NCBI RefSeq assembly: GCF_011007365.1
Contig: NZ_WFKM01000016.1
Location: 1-64,000 of the forward strand
DNA: 64,000 nt
Source of the DNA: Sphingobacterium sp. xlx-96
GTDB taxonomy: Bacteria; Bacteroidota; Bacteroidia; Sphingobacteriales; Sphingobacteriaceae
Reading direction: 5' to 3'
Of the stretch, positions 45,210 to 54,474 are shown in pieces. The position numbers and the translations under genes were made by a program. Position 1 is the first letter of the stretch. The number at the start of each line of letters is the position of its first letter. The notes below the pieces were generated by a model. That model did not search any database. It saw only the letters and a program-made list of their open reading frames with translations, and had not been told where the DNA came from.

Positions 45210-47090
45210 ATGAGATTTTTAATAACAGTCTTTTGTTTGCTATTCGTTACATCCCTTATTATAGGTTGTAATGGACCCCGGAGTGTTGAACGTATTCCGG
45301 TGCAGGATTTTTTTGGAAAACCAGAACGATTGAATTTTCGCGTATCTCCAGATGGACGGTACATAGCTTACTTGGGACTGGAAGATCACTGTCGTAATAT
45401 ATTTGTGTTGGATATTGAGGAACCGGATTCTTCTAAACAATTGACCTATCAGAACAATATCAATGTGCAATATTTTTTCTGGAGTGCTTCAGATAGTATT
45501 GTTTTTTCCAATAGCCAGTCTCCTGAAGATAGTTTGCGTCTTTTTACGATTGATATCCATCACGAAGTAGCGAAGCCGTTACTGCCGCCGACCAAGCATG
45601 CTTTAGCATGGTTAAGTCCTATGAAATCTAAGAATGGAAACCTTCTTGCGGAGATGAATAGTCGAGATTCGTCAGTTTTTGATTTATACCGTATTCCGCT
45701 TGATGGGTCAGGTCCTAAACTTGTAGAGCTTAACTCAGGAAAAATCAGTTCATGGTATGCCTCTTCGGATGGAAAAGTAAGACTTGCACTGTCCAGTGAT
45801 AGTGTGGAAGATCAGCTGTTGTATCGCGAGGAAGAAGTGGAACCCTATAAAAAGGTGGTAGAGACAGATTTTGCAACCACGGTTTTGCCAATGGGACCAG
45901 TTAAAGGAGAACATGCCAAAGTGTATGCAATGTCTAATATAGGACGTGATAAATTAGCCGTTGTGAAGTTAGATCTGCGAACTGGCAACGAAGAGGTAGT
46001 TGCAGAAAATAAACAGGTGGATATGAACAGGGAAGGCTATTCGTTTTCTCGAGAAGAGGTGATCTATACCGCTGGATTATCGAATAAAAAGGAAACACGT
46101 ATCCTCAATAAAGAGTTTAAAACAATATATTCCAAAATTACCAATAAGTTTGACGGTTATAATATAGATATCCTTGATATGGATAGCTCGTTTAATGCTG
46201 TATTATTCAAAACCTACACAGATGTAAATCCCGGAGGTATTTACTATTATTCGAAGAAGAAAGATAAAATAGTTGAGCTTTCTGTTATTAATCCTGCTTT
46301 GACCGGAAAGAGCTTGGCCCCTATGCAAGAGGTCAGCTTTAACTCTAGAGATGGGAAGACTATTAAAGGATATTTAACGTACCCCTTGGTCAAGCAAAAA
46401 TCTTATCCGGTAGTGGTGTTGATTCACGATGGGCCAAATAGGAGAGATGTGTGGGGTTTTAACCCGGAAGTTCAGTTTTTAGCAAATCGGGGATATGCCG
46501 TATTTCAGATCAATTACAGAGGATCTGTGGGATACGGAAAGCAATTTTATACTGCAGGGTTTAAGCAATGGGGAGGAGAGATTCAGAATGATATCAGTGA
46601 TGGTGTGGCCTGGCTTATCCACCAAGGGATAGCAGATAAAAGTAGAATTGCTATTATGGGCACGGGCTTTGGAGGGTATTCAGCATTGTATGCTGCATGT
46701 TTCAATCCTACCTTATATAAATGTGCTATTTCCTCGTCCGGATATACCAATTTGTTTACTTATTTAAAGGAGATACCTCCCTATTACCAGCCTTATTTGC
46801 AATTATATTACAAGATAATTGGAGATCCGACCAAGGAGTACGAGCTGTTTAGGGCAATATCACCTCTATTCAATGCGGAGAAAGTCAGGATGCCTATTCT
46901 CATGTTTCACGGAGGAAGGGATAGATTTAATAGTCTTACAGATGTTAATCAATTTGTACAGAAGGTAAAGAATAATAATGTTGCCGTTCGTTATGTGTTT
47001 AAAGAGGATGAGGGCCGTCGGTTTAAGAAAGATGAGAATGTCATTGAGTATTATCAGATGATAGAACAGTTTCTTAAAGAACAAATGTAG
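45210..47090 (+). CDS. S9 (prolyl oligopeptidase) family lipoprotein, catalytic residues lost: probable pseudo-peptidase
   Basis: A 626-residue lipoprotein (IIGC, Cys20) with an N-terminal beta-propeller (about 35-370) and an alpha/beta-hydrolase domain (about 385-626). The hydrolase fold is well kept: YPVVVLIHDGP, FQINYRGSVGYG and a final SPLFNAEKVRMPILMFHGGRD. But the nucleophile motif, normally GGSYGGY, reads GTGFGGY with Gly486 in place of serine, and the usual EGHGF reads EGRRF with Arg603 in place of histidine. Asp571 is kept. No frameshift or stop is seen. No S-acidic surface signal follows Cys20, so it should face the periplasm. The histidine kinase gene begins 3 bases after its stop, pointing to a sensing or binding role. 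Confidence 0.88.
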   Translation: MRFLITVFCLLFVTSLIIGCNGPRSVERIPVQDFFGKPERLNFRVSPDGRYIAYLGLEDHCRNIFVLDIEEPDSSKQLTYQNNINVQYFFWSASDSIVFSNSQSPEDSLRLFTIDIHHEVAKPLLPPTKHALAWLSPMKSKNGNLLAEMNSRDSSVFDLYRIPLDGSGPKLVELNSGKISSWYASSDGKVRLALSSDSVEDQLLYREEEVEPYKKVVETDFATTVLPMGPVKGEHAKVYAMSNIGRDKLAVVKLDLRTGNEEVVAENKQVDMNREGYSFSREEVIYTAGLSNKKETRILNKEFKTIYSKITNKFDGYNIDILDMDSSFNAVLFKTYTDVNPGGIYYYSKKKDKIVELSVINPALTGKSLAPMQEVSFNSRDGKTIKGYLTYPLVKQKSYPVVVLIHDGPNRRDVWGFNPEVQFLANRGYAVFQINYRGSVGYGKQFYTAGFKQWGGEIQNDISDGVAWLIHQGIADKSRIAIMGTGFGGYSALYAACFNPTLYKCAISSSGYTNLFTYLKEIPPYYQPYLQLYYKIIGDPTKEYELFRAISPLFNAEKVRMPILMFHGGRDRFNSLTDVNQFVQKVKNNNVAVRYVFKEDEGRRFKKDENVIEYYQMIEQFLKEQM

Positions 47091-47093
47091 CGA

Positions 47094-48767
47094 ATGGGAA
47101 ACTTTGATTTAAGATATCGAAAGAATTTTGGTCTACTAATAACATTCTTGGTCTTGGTTACTGTCTTGTTTGTCACTTCGGCCTTCTTTGCGCGCAAGAT
47201 GACAACAAATTTTGTCGAGACAGAATTCAATAACAAGAAAGTTGAGGTTTTCGACGAATTCATCAAACCATTTAATGATTTTTTTACCCAAAAAGTTCCG
47301 GAGATATCCTATTATCAAGGGTATATTGACTCTGCACAGGCCGCTGAGTTTTCAAATACCGTATTACGACGTTATCCCTTCGTAAGTAACGTTAATTTTT
47401 TTGATGTCGTATTCACCAATAGAGACACCTTAGGCAAAGGTCTTCGCTTTAATAATTTAGGGATTTCCTTGCGCAATTCGTATAGTTTCAAATTGAATTC
47501 GGAAAATCGCTTTATGGGCCTACATCAAAGCTCGGATGATTATAAAAATCACGCAGAGGATTTTAACAATATGATGCTCAAGCTAGCTGGATTTTTGGAC
47601 CGGGTTTCCGATTCCACCAGATTGACAGACAATGATATTTATAAAGTATTCTACACACTTCAACCAGGCAAGATCTCCTATTTGAATATTCCACGTATGT
47701 CGGATATTATGGCCTATAAGACAATGATGCGTTTTAATGATCTCCCCAAGAGTGACTATGAGCAGGATTTGTTCGTTTTTTCGATAGAGCCTCGGAAAAT
47801 GGCTATTACCAACAAACATCCAAATCTATACGAAGAGATCGTTATAAAGCCGGTGGTGGATCCGTATGTGGACGAGCATGTAGCATATCTCCGGACAGAA
47901 TTAGCTCTGCCTGGAGCTTTGTCGGATTATAAACTTCAATTTGATACATCCCGTGAGTTTATTCAACGCGATATCAATCGACGTTTTTTTCCTGTTATGA
48001 TCGGACTGTCATTAGTTTACTTAATCCTCTTGACGGTAGGTTATCTGATCTATAGAAATGTAATGATCAATAGCCGGTTGTACCAGCTACAATATGATTT
48101 TATCAATAACCTGACCCACGAATTTAAGACCCCTGTTAGTGTTATCAAGATTGCCGGAAATAATATCAAGAGTGCCGAAAAACTGTCGGATGTAGAGCGA
48201 AATATGTACGGGCGTATCTTGGACCAGGAAGCTGATAAGCTTAATGCGCTGATGAATAAGCTGCTTTCCTTTGCGCAGATTGAAAATAAATCCATTAAGT
48301 TTAACGGTGAGTATATTGAGCTGAATGAGTTTTGTCAGCATATGTTTGATGCTACGCATTTAAAATATCCTGATTTGACATTAAATTACGAAATTGACGT
48401 CAAGACGGAGATGTATGCAGACCCTGTTCTATTAACCAGTGTTTTTCAGAATCTGATAGATAATGCTTACAAGTATTCTGCACCTGATCGGAAGATTTTG
48501 GATATCCGTGTTCAACAAAACAAAAAAAATTTTGTTATTTTATTCAAAGATCACGGAATCGGTATAGATAAGAAAGAATTTAATAGTATTTTTAAAAAGT
48601 TTTACCGAGTCAAGAATCAATTTAACCAACAAGGGAGTATTGGTTTGGGGCTTGCATTTTGTAAAGAGATTACTGAGTTTATGAACGGGGAAATAAAAGT
48701 GGATAGCCAATTGAATGTTGGTACGGTTTTTACACTTAGTTTCCCAATAGAAGTTAAAAAAACATAA
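47094..48767 (+). CDS. Sensor histidine kinase
   Basis: A 557-residue membrane kinase: transmembrane helix 1 (about 13-33), a periplasmic domain of about 265 residues with no recognised fold, helix 2 (about 302-322), then HisKA with His342 in LTHEFKTPVSVIKIA and an ATPase domain with NLIDNAYKYS, DHGIGID and GSIGLGLAFCKE. The response regulator gene follows by 3 bases and the S9 pseudo-peptidase gene precedes by 3, so all three form one operon. Confidence 0.94.
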   Translation: MGNFDLRYRKNFGLLITFLVLVTVLFVTSAFFARKMTTNFVETEFNNKKVEVFDEFIKPFNDFFTQKVPEISYYQGYIDSAQAAEFSNTVLRRYPFVSNVNFFDVVFTNRDTLGKGLRFNNLGISLRNSYSFKLNSENRFMGLHQSSDDYKNHAEDFNNMMLKLAGFLDRVSDSTRLTDNDIYKVFYTLQPGKISYLNIPRMSDIMAYKTMMRFNDLPKSDYEQDLFVFSIEPRKMAITNKHPNLYEEIVIKPVVDPYVDEHVAYLRTELALPGALSDYKLQFDTSREFIQRDINRRFFPVMIGLSLVYLILLTVGYLIYRNVMINSRLYQLQYDFINNLTHEFKTPVSVIKIAGNNIKSAEKLSDVERNMYGRILDQEADKLNALMNKLLSFAQIENKSIKFNGEYIELNEFCQHMFDATHLKYPDLTLNYEIDVKTEMYADPVLLTSVFQNLIDNAYKYSAPDRKILDIRVQQNKKNFVILFKDHGIGIDKKEFNSIFKKFYRVKNQFNQQGSIGLGLAFCKEITEFMNGEIKVDSQLNVGTVFTLSFPIEVKKT

Positions 48768-48770
48768 ATT

Positions 48771-49466
48771 ATGGAAAAAGATATTACGGTTGCAGTTGTT
48801 GAAGATGACGAAAACTTGCGTTTTTTAGTGAGTCATCGTTTGCAAACTGAAAATTATAAGGTTGTACAAATAGGCAACGGGTTGGAAGCGGAAAAGTTGA
48901 TTTTGGAACTTCAACCTGATATCGTATTGTTGGATTGGATGCTGCCAGGTAAAGAAGGTATTGAAGTGTGTGAAGCGGTACGTAAAGAAGGTTTTGAAAA
49001 CATCATTATCATGATGACAGCCAAATCACAGGATGTAGACAAAATAGACGCTTATAGTTACGGGATCACCGATTATATTACAAAGCCTTTTAATATGGAT
49101 GTTCTTGTCGCTATGATCGAGAACAAAGTACGCTTCTTTGTTCCTAAAAGCAGCAATAAGGATATACATGTCTTTGGCAGTACGGAGCATCATCCGCAGA
49201 TTCATTCCTTAGTTCGGGACGGTCGTAAAATTGAGTTGACGATTTTAGAGAACAGGATTTTATTACATTTTCTGCAGAATATGGGGAGGGAGATTACACG
49301 TGAGGAACTTATGGAAGTCGTGTGGGGGTATAGTTCCAATGTAAATACCCGTACATTGGATATGCATGTGGTTCGTTTGCGTAAAAAAATAGAAAATAAT
49401 CCCGATAAGCCTACTTATCTCCAAACGGTCAGGGGCTTAGGTTATAAATTTGTTGACGAAGAATAA
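48771..49466 (+). CDS. OmpR/PhoB family response regulator
   Basis: A 231-residue two-domain regulator. The receiver domain has the acidic pair Glu11-Asp12, phospho-acceptor Asp55 in LLDWMLPG, the threonine in MMTAKSQ and the lysine in YITKPF. The C-terminal winged helix ends RTLDMHVVRLRKKIENNPDKP and TVRGLGYKF. It should be phosphorylated by the kinase just upstream and bind DNA. Targets are unknown. Confidence 0.95.
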   Translation: MEKDITVAVVEDDENLRFLVSHRLQTENYKVVQIGNGLEAEKLILELQPDIVLLDWMLPGKEGIEVCEAVRKEGFENIIIMMTAKSQDVDKIDAYSYGITDYITKPFNMDVLVAMIENKVRFFVPKSSNKDIHVFGSTEHHPQIHSLVRDGRKIELTILENRILLHFLQNMGREITREELMEVVWGYSSNVNTRTLDMHVVRLRKKIENNPDKPTYLQTVRGLGYKFVDEE

Positions 49467-49518
49467 TGTGCTTTATTTGGATAATTAAATCGTTTTAATT
49501 ATCTTCGTCATTATCGAG

Positions 49519-49565
49519 CAAGACCACTCTTTCAAATACCGAAAGAGTGGTCTTGTTTCTTTTTT
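49519..49565 (+). terminator. Terminator of the S9-kinase-regulator operon
   Basis: CAAGACCACTCTTTC and GAAAGAGTGGTCTTG form a perfect 15-bp stem with a 7-base loop and a T-run. A second, AT-only 9-bp inverted repeat (49481-49502) lies just before it. Confidence 0.93.
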
Positions 49566-49607
49566 GTTAAGAGTTTAGTGTTTACTATTTAAGTTAATTG
49601 AATAATT

Positions 49608-50081
49608 ATGGCGGAAGTAACTTATTACACAGAGGAAGGGTTAGCGAAATTAAAAGAAGAGCTACAGTACCTAAAAACTGAGGGAAGGGCTAAAATGGCC
49701 AATGCGATTGCTGAAGCGCGCGACAAAGGAGATTTGTCTGAAAATGCCGAGTATGACGCAGCAAAGGAAGCGCAAGGCTTACATGAAGCAAAAATTGCTA
49801 AATTAGAAGAGGTGTTGGCCAGTGCTCGATTGATTGATGAATCAAAATTGGATCTTTCCAAAGTATTGGCTCTTTCTATTGTCAAGATCAAGAATAAGAA
49901 AAACGGAGCTGAGATGACTTATCAGTTGGTGTCGGAGACTGAAGCTGATTTGAAAGCAGGTAAAATATCTGTTAAATCTCCAATCGCCCAAGGCTTGCTA
50001 GGCAAGTCTGTAGGTGATGTAGCAAAGGTTAACGTACCAGCAGGAGAGATCGAGTTTGAGATAATGGATATTTCTAGATAA
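49608..50081 (+). CDS. greA: Transcription elongation factor GreA
   Basis: A 157-residue protein of standard length. The N-terminal coiled coil carries the acidic tip ARDKGDLSENAEYDAAKEAQG and the C-terminal FKBP-like domain ends SPIAQGLLGKSVGDVAKVNVPAGEIEFEI. It reaches into RNA polymerase and triggers cleavage of backtracked RNA. It is a single-gene unit with its own terminator. Confidence 0.97.
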   Translation: MAEVTYYTEEGLAKLKEELQYLKTEGRAKMANAIAEARDKGDLSENAEYDAAKEAQGLHEAKIAKLEEVLASARLIDESKLDLSKVLALSIVKIKNKKNGAEMTYQLVSETEADLKAGKISVKSPIAQGLLGKSVGDVAKVNVPAGEIEFEIMDISR

Positions 50082-50138
50082 TATTTATATAGGTTATGTG
50101 CGGTTCGCCATAACCGCTCTCATAACTTTATTATTTTG

Positions 50139-50171
50139 AAAAGAGGACAATTGATCTATTGTCCTCTTTTT
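50139..50171 (+). terminator. Terminator of greA
   Basis: AAAAGAGGACAAT and ATTGTCCTCTTTT pair over 13 bp around a 6-base loop, followed by T. Confidence 0.9.
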
Positions 50172-50245
50172 GATTTTAAGCATGTACAAAGGGATATTGG
50201 TCAACTTTCATTACAGTTTATACCAATACTTCTTGTAGGTTTTGT

Positions 50246-50253
50246 TATATTTG
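50246..50253 (+). promoter_or_regulatory. Candidate -7 element for the HIT-dedA-ppa operon
   Basis: TATATTTG, an exact TAnnTTTG match 24 bases before the ATG of the HIT gene. The -33 is not clear. Confidence 0.4.
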
Positions 50254-50277
50254 CTCATTGATCAACTTGAAAGATAA

Positions 50278-50691
50278 ATGTCTACAATATTTTCAAAGAT
50301 TATTTCGGGAGAGATTCCTGCATATAAAGTTGCGGAAAGTAACGATTATTTGGCATTTTTAGATATTTCACCTCTTACAGCGGGCCATGTGTTAGTGGTA
50401 CCAAAGAAGGAAACCGATTATATATTTGATATCAGCGACGACGAATATATGGGGATGTGGGTTTTTGCCAAGATTGTATCCCAAGGTATAAAGAAAGTGA
50501 TACCTTGTCGTAAAGTCGGAGTTGCCGTAGTCGGTCTAGAAGTTGCACATGCACATATACATCTTATTCCCTTGAATCAGGTTAGTGATATGAATTTTGA
50601 AAAGGCAAAATTGTCCCTACCTACCGAGGAAATGACTCGAATTGCAGAAGAGATCCGTCACGCTGTGGTCTCCATCACAAATGGTGATTAA
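50278..50691 (+). CDS. HIT family nucleotide hydrolase
   Basis: A 137-residue histidine-triad protein. FSKIISGEIPAYKV opens the fold and the triad is HAHIHLIPL near residue 105, with HVLVVPKKE earlier. Family members hydrolyse AMP-lysine, AMP-NH2 or dinucleotides. It starts the run HIT, dedA, ppa, CNNM, rsmE, with gaps of 33 bases or fewer. Confidence 0.93.
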   Translation: MSTIFSKIISGEIPAYKVAESNDYLAFLDISPLTAGHVLVVPKKETDYIFDISDDEYMGMWVFAKIVSQGIKKVIPCRKVGVAVVGLEVAHAHIHLIPLNQVSDMNFEKAKLSLPTEEMTRIAEEIRHAVVSITNGD

Positions 50692-50724
50692 TTGTGATCT
50701 CTTCTGGTACCCTAACAAATTAAT

Positions 50725-51375
50725 ATGCAAGAATTTTTAGTGTCATTCCAACAGATAATGGACGCGGAGTACTTATTAAGTCATGGCGGGTTCTACATTG
50801 TTTGTTTAATAGTATTTGCAGAAACTGGACTTTTCTTTGGTTTTTTTCTGCCAGGAGATTATTTGTTGTTTTTAGCCGGGTTGTTCTGTGCTTTAGACAA
50901 AATTGATGTCGATATCACGACGATGTATCTCGGTATTTTGTTAGCTGGGATACTGGGTAATTTTGCTGGCTATTGGTTTGGGCATCGAACCGGGCCTATG
51001 CTCTTCAAACGAAAAGACTCGCTTATTTTCAAGCGTAAATATGTCGTGATGGCCGAAGAGTTTTATCAAAAATACGGTGGTACGGCATTAGTTATTGGAC
51101 GGTTTGTTCCAATTATTCGTACATTTGCCCCAATATTTGCTGGGGTCGTTAAACTAGACTTTAAAAAATTTGTGCTTTATAATGTATTGGGCGCATTTAT
51201 TTGGGTGTCTGTTTTGACGCTTTCGGGCTATTATTTAGGGGAGCTTTTCCCTTCTATTATCAATTATGTAGAGTATATTATCGTCGGTATGATTTTGATC
51301 GCATTCTTGCCGATTATTATTGCACTCATAAAACGTTGGTTAAAAAGAAAAAAAGAAAATAAAGAAACAAAATAA
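50725..51375 (+). CDS. DedA family membrane protein
   Basis: A 216-residue polytopic protein with the VTT/SNARE-associated core: FAETGLFFGFFLPGDYLLFLAG near residue 32 and the conserved GRFVPIIRTFAPIFAGV near residue 130. DedA proteins are thought to act as lipid scramblases or undecaprenyl-phosphate carriers. It lies 15 bases before ppa. Confidence 0.92.
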   Translation: MQEFLVSFQQIMDAEYLLSHGGFYIVCLIVFAETGLFFGFFLPGDYLLFLAGLFCALDKIDVDITTMYLGILLAGILGNFAGYWFGHRTGPMLFKRKDSLIFKRKYVVMAEEFYQKYGGTALVIGRFVPIIRTFAPIFAGVVKLDFKKFVLYNVLGAFIWVSVLTLSGYYLGELFPSIINYVEYIIVGMILIAFLPIIIALIKRWLKRKKENKETK

Positions 51376-51390
51376 ACAGTAATTATATTA

Positions 51391-51933
51391 ATGAGTACAC
51401 AACACCCTTGGCACCAAGTTTCTCCTGGAGAGGATCTGCCAAATTCCGTAAATGCTATTATTGAAATACCAAAAGGTTCTAAAGCGAAATATGAAATTGA
51501 TAAAGACAGTGGCTTACTAAAATTGGATCGGGTTTTATTCTCGTCTGTGATGTACCCTGCCAATTATGGTTTCATTCCGCAAACTTACTGTGATGACAAA
51601 GATCCTTTAGATATTTTGGTTCTTTGTTCTGTAGATGTTATCCCAATGAGTCTTATTGAAGCTAAAGTAATCGGTGTCATGCATATGATCGACGGTGGCG
51701 AGCAAGATGATAAGATTATAGCTGTAGCGAAAAACGATATGTCGGTTAATCATATTAACGATCTTTCTGAGTTGCCTCCACATACGATGAAAGAAATCGT
51801 TCGTTTCTTTCAGGATTACAAAGCCCTTGAAGGGAAGAATGTTACGATAGAAAATCTGTACGGACGCACGTATGCTCAAAATGTTATTATGGAGAGTATC
51901 GAATTGTACAACAAAGAAATTAGAAACAAATAA
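51391..51933 (+). CDS. ppa: Inorganic pyrophosphatase, family I
   Basis: A 180-residue soluble pyrophosphatase. IIEIPKGSKAKYEID opens the active site, MYPANYGFIPQTYCDDKDPLDILVL holds the metal ligands and AVAKNDM follows. It removes pyrophosphate made in biosynthesis. It sits between dedA and the CNNM gene with gaps of 15 and 6 bases. Confidence 0.96.
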   Translation: MSTQHPWHQVSPGEDLPNSVNAIIEIPKGSKAKYEIDKDSGLLKLDRVLFSSVMYPANYGFIPQTYCDDKDPLDILVLCSVDVIPMSLIEAKVIGVMHMIDGGEQDDKIIAVAKNDMSVNHINDLSELPPHTMKEIVRFFQDYKALEGKNVTIENLYGRTYAQNVIMESIELYNKEIRNK

Positions 51934-51939
51934 AACCTA

Positions 51940-53253
51940 ATGGCCCTCGATATTTTTTGGACAATTTTTTTAGTTTTTGCGAATGGATTTTTTGTTGCAG
52001 CAGAGTTTGCAATTGTAAAAGTCAGGGCATCCCAGATTGAGCTTCAGGCAAAGTCGGGTAGCAATGTGGCAAAAATTGCCAAAAGTATTACCGAGCATTT
52101 GGACAAATACCTAGCTGCGACACAGCTAGGTATTACTTTAGCTTCACTAGGTCTGGGATGGAAAGGAGAGGCTGTGATGACCCAGATTGTATCTCAGCTG
52201 TTTGGCTATCTACAGGTGGACGTATCACAGGGCTGGGCCAAGTGGCTCGGGTTTGCCATTGCATTTGGTACCATTACCTTCCTGCATGTAGTTTTAGGGG
52301 AGCTTGCTCCCAAGTCTATAGCGATACAAAAGCCTGTGGCTACGACAATGAAAGTAGCTGTTCCATTACGTGTTTTTTCTTGGGTGCTAATGCCTTTGAT
52401 CTATGTGTTTAATGGATTTGCCAATTTCTTGTTGAGACTGGTCGGCATACATCCCCATCCCAATGATTCTACACACTCTTCCGAAGAACTTCAATACCTA
52501 TTGGAGAAAGGAAAAGAGTCAGGAGCTCTCAATACGTCAGAGCACGAGCTTATTAAAAATGTCTTTGATTTTAACGAACGTATCGTAAAGAATATCATGG
52601 TACCCCGTACCAAGATTATCGCTGTGGAGGTTGATGATACGGCCGAGGAGTTCATAAATACCGTTACCGAAGAAGGGTACTCCCGTATTCCTATTTATGA
52701 CGATAATATCGACCAGATCGTAGGAGTCGTACACACCAAAGATATCCTCCCATTACTTGTCAAAGGAAAAGAGGTGGTATTAAAAAATATCATGCGTAAG
52801 CCCTATTTTATTCCTGAAACCAAAAAAATCAATGATTTGATGACCGAGTTTCAACAAAAGCGTATTCAGATTGCTTTTGTACTGGATGAATTTGGCGGTA
52901 CGGCCGGGATGGTTACGCTAGAAGACATCGTCGAAGAGTTGGTCGGAGAGATACAGGACGAGTACGATGAGGAAACACCCGTTGTAGAACGTATTTCTGA
53001 AACAGAGTATATGGTTGATGCCGGAGCCTCTGTACATGACTCGAATGGATATCTTCCGTTAGAGCTTCCTGAGAGCTCGGATTACGATACCATAGCTGGG
53101 TTGGTGAGTCATGTCTTTGAAAAAATACCTGACGTAGGTGAGTCAACAGAAGAGTTTGGTTATGTTTTCACGATTATGAAGAAAACACAACAGAATATCG
53201 AGTATGTAAAGCTGGATCTTGTAGAGACAGCCGAAGATGATGATAGTGAATAA
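51940..53253 (+). CDS. CNNM/CorC family transporter (hemolysin family)
   Basis: A 437-residue protein: a DUF21 membrane domain (about 1-190; FFVAAEFAIVKVR, AATQLGITLASLGLGWKGE), two CBS domains (about 205-330; MVPRTKIIAVE, RIQIAFVLDEFGGTAGMVTLEDIVEELVGEI) and a CorC/HlyC C-terminal domain. Family members are linked to Mg2+ or Co2+ movement; the hemolysin name is historical. Its stop overlaps the rsmE start (TAATG). Confidence 0.92.
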   Translation: MALDIFWTIFLVFANGFFVAAEFAIVKVRASQIELQAKSGSNVAKIAKSITEHLDKYLAATQLGITLASLGLGWKGEAVMTQIVSQLFGYLQVDVSQGWAKWLGFAIAFGTITFLHVVLGELAPKSIAIQKPVATTMKVAVPLRVFSWVLMPLIYVFNGFANFLLRLVGIHPHPNDSTHSSEELQYLLEKGKESGALNTSEHELIKNVFDFNERIVKNIMVPRTKIIAVEVDDTAEEFINTVTEEGYSRIPIYDDNIDQIVGVVHTKDILPLLVKGKEVVLKNIMRKPYFIPETKKINDLMTEFQQKRIQIAFVLDEFGGTAGMVTLEDIVEELVGEIQDEYDEETPVVERISETEYMVDAGASVHDSNGYLPLELPESSDYDTIAGLVSHVFEKIPDVGESTEEFGYVFTIMKKTQQNIEYVKLDLVETAEDDDSE

Positions 53254-53966
53254 TGCATCTTTTTTATACCCCCCAGATAGAGCCCCATCATACTTCTTTT
53301 TTGCTGAGCGAAGAAGAAAGTAAGCATGCTGTACGTGTGCTCCGCTTGCAAGCAGGAGCGTGTATTTACCTTGTTGATGGCAAAGGAGGATTTTATAAAA
53401 CTGAAATTATTGATGCGCATCCTAAACGTACAAGTTTAAACGTATTGGAGGTCCAGACGGCATACGGTGCTGTACCTTACCGATTGCATATGGTTGTAGC
53501 ACCTACGAAGAATATGGATCGTTTGGAATGGTTTTTAGAGAAAGCTACCGAAATAGGGATTCAAGAGTTTACACCCATTATTTGCGAGCACTCCGAACGC
53601 AAAGAGGTAAAGGTAGAGCGATTAGAGAAAGTAGCTATTTCTGCTATGAAGCAATCGCTAAAGGCTTATTTACCCAAGATTAATCCGGCAATTTCATTTT
53701 CTAAATTTATGGCACAAGCGGAAGACTTTGACGGATTCAAAGGCGTTGCACATTGCGTAGATGCGGACAAGAAATATATATCGACAGCATTTACAAAGCA
53801 AAGTAATTACCTTTTGCTCATAGGGCCCGAAGGAGATTTCTCCGAAAAAGAAATAAGCCAGGCATTGGATGTTGGCTTTATCCCCATCTCTCTTGGAGAA
53901 GCTAGATTACGTACAGAAACGGCTGCTCTAGCTACGGTTCTCGAAATCTCGTTATTGAACCGTTAA
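53253..53966 (+). CDS. rsmE: 16S rRNA (uracil(1498)-N(3))-methyltransferase
   Basis: A 237-residue SPOUT methyltransferase with an N-terminal PUA-like part (HAVRVLRLQAGACIYLVDGKGGFY) and the knot motifs KNMDRLEWFLEKATEIGIQEFTP, LLIGPEGDFSEKEI and LGEARLRTETAALATV. It methylates U1498 in 16S rRNA. It ends the five-gene operon. Its stop codon interlocks with that of the convergent DUF3299-like gene in a TTAA. Confidence 0.95.
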   Translation: MHLFYTPQIEPHHTSFLLSEEESKHAVRVLRLQAGACIYLVDGKGGFYKTEIIDAHPKRTSLNVLEVQTAYGAVPYRLHMVVAPTKNMDRLEWFLEKATEIGIQEFTPIICEHSERKEVKVERLEKVAISAMKQSLKAYLPKINPAISFSKFMAQAEDFDGFKGVAHCVDADKKYISTAFTKQSNYLLLIGPEGDFSEKEISQALDVGFIPISLGEARLRTETAALATVLEISLLNR

Positions 53967-54445
53967 CGGATCAGTTCTGCATCCATTATCTGTATTTCTG
54001 CATTACCCTTTAAAGGTTCCGGATTGAATTTCATTTTACCTTTTATTTTGATAGGCTCTTCCGTGTATTTGATAGCTCCTTTTTTCATAAATACCTCCAC
54101 CATTGGCGGGATACCGTTGGTGCCACAGAATTGACATTGTGCGATTGGGAGTACCGACAGCATAAATGTACTGTGATTACGTCCACTGGTCAAGGGAACG
54201 ATATACCCCGGTAGATCCACAATTTTGTTTTCCAATTTTTTTAACTCAGGTGGATAGTGTGGCGTATATACTTTTTTGTTTCCTTCTGTGCTCACGCGAT
54301 ACATCATTTTGTCAATAGCTTCCCACGTATTATTCATCATAGGCGTATGATCGGGCACATTAAGGTTGGGATAGTCTTTAATTTGGGCATTACTAATCGC
54401 AGTGCCGAGTATCAGAAAATTTAATAGGAGAAGTATTCTGTTCAT
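53963..54445 (-). CDS. DUF3299-like exported protein with CxxC
   Basis: A 160-residue protein with a signal peptide (1-20, ending SNAQ). The central LPGYIVPLTSG and PIAQCQFCGTNGIPPMVEVFM are like DUF3299 proteins; the CxxC could bind a metal. It is the last gene of a run with an FtsX-type permease and a LolD-type ATPase, the same company DUF3299 keeps in other bacteria. Function is unknown; a link to metal handling fits the His-rich permease next to it. Confidence 0.72.
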   Translation of the reverse strand: MNRILLLLNFLILGTAISNAQIKDYPNLNVPDHTPMMNNTWEAIDKMMYRVSTEGNKKVYTPHYPPELKKLENKIVDLPGYIVPLTSGRNHSTFMLSVLPIAQCQFCGTNGIPPMVEVFMKKGAIKYTEEPIKIKGKMKFNPEPLKGNAEIQIMDAELIR

Positions 54446-54474
54446 CTTTTTGTTTTTATTGTCGTTTCCGCTTC

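Noticed and set aside
45210..47090. S9 gene as a decayed pseudogene
   Set aside because: The frame is intact over 626 codons, fold motifs and lipoprotein signal are kept, and it is tightly coupled to downstream genes; loss of activity with preserved structure fits a pseudo-enzyme better.
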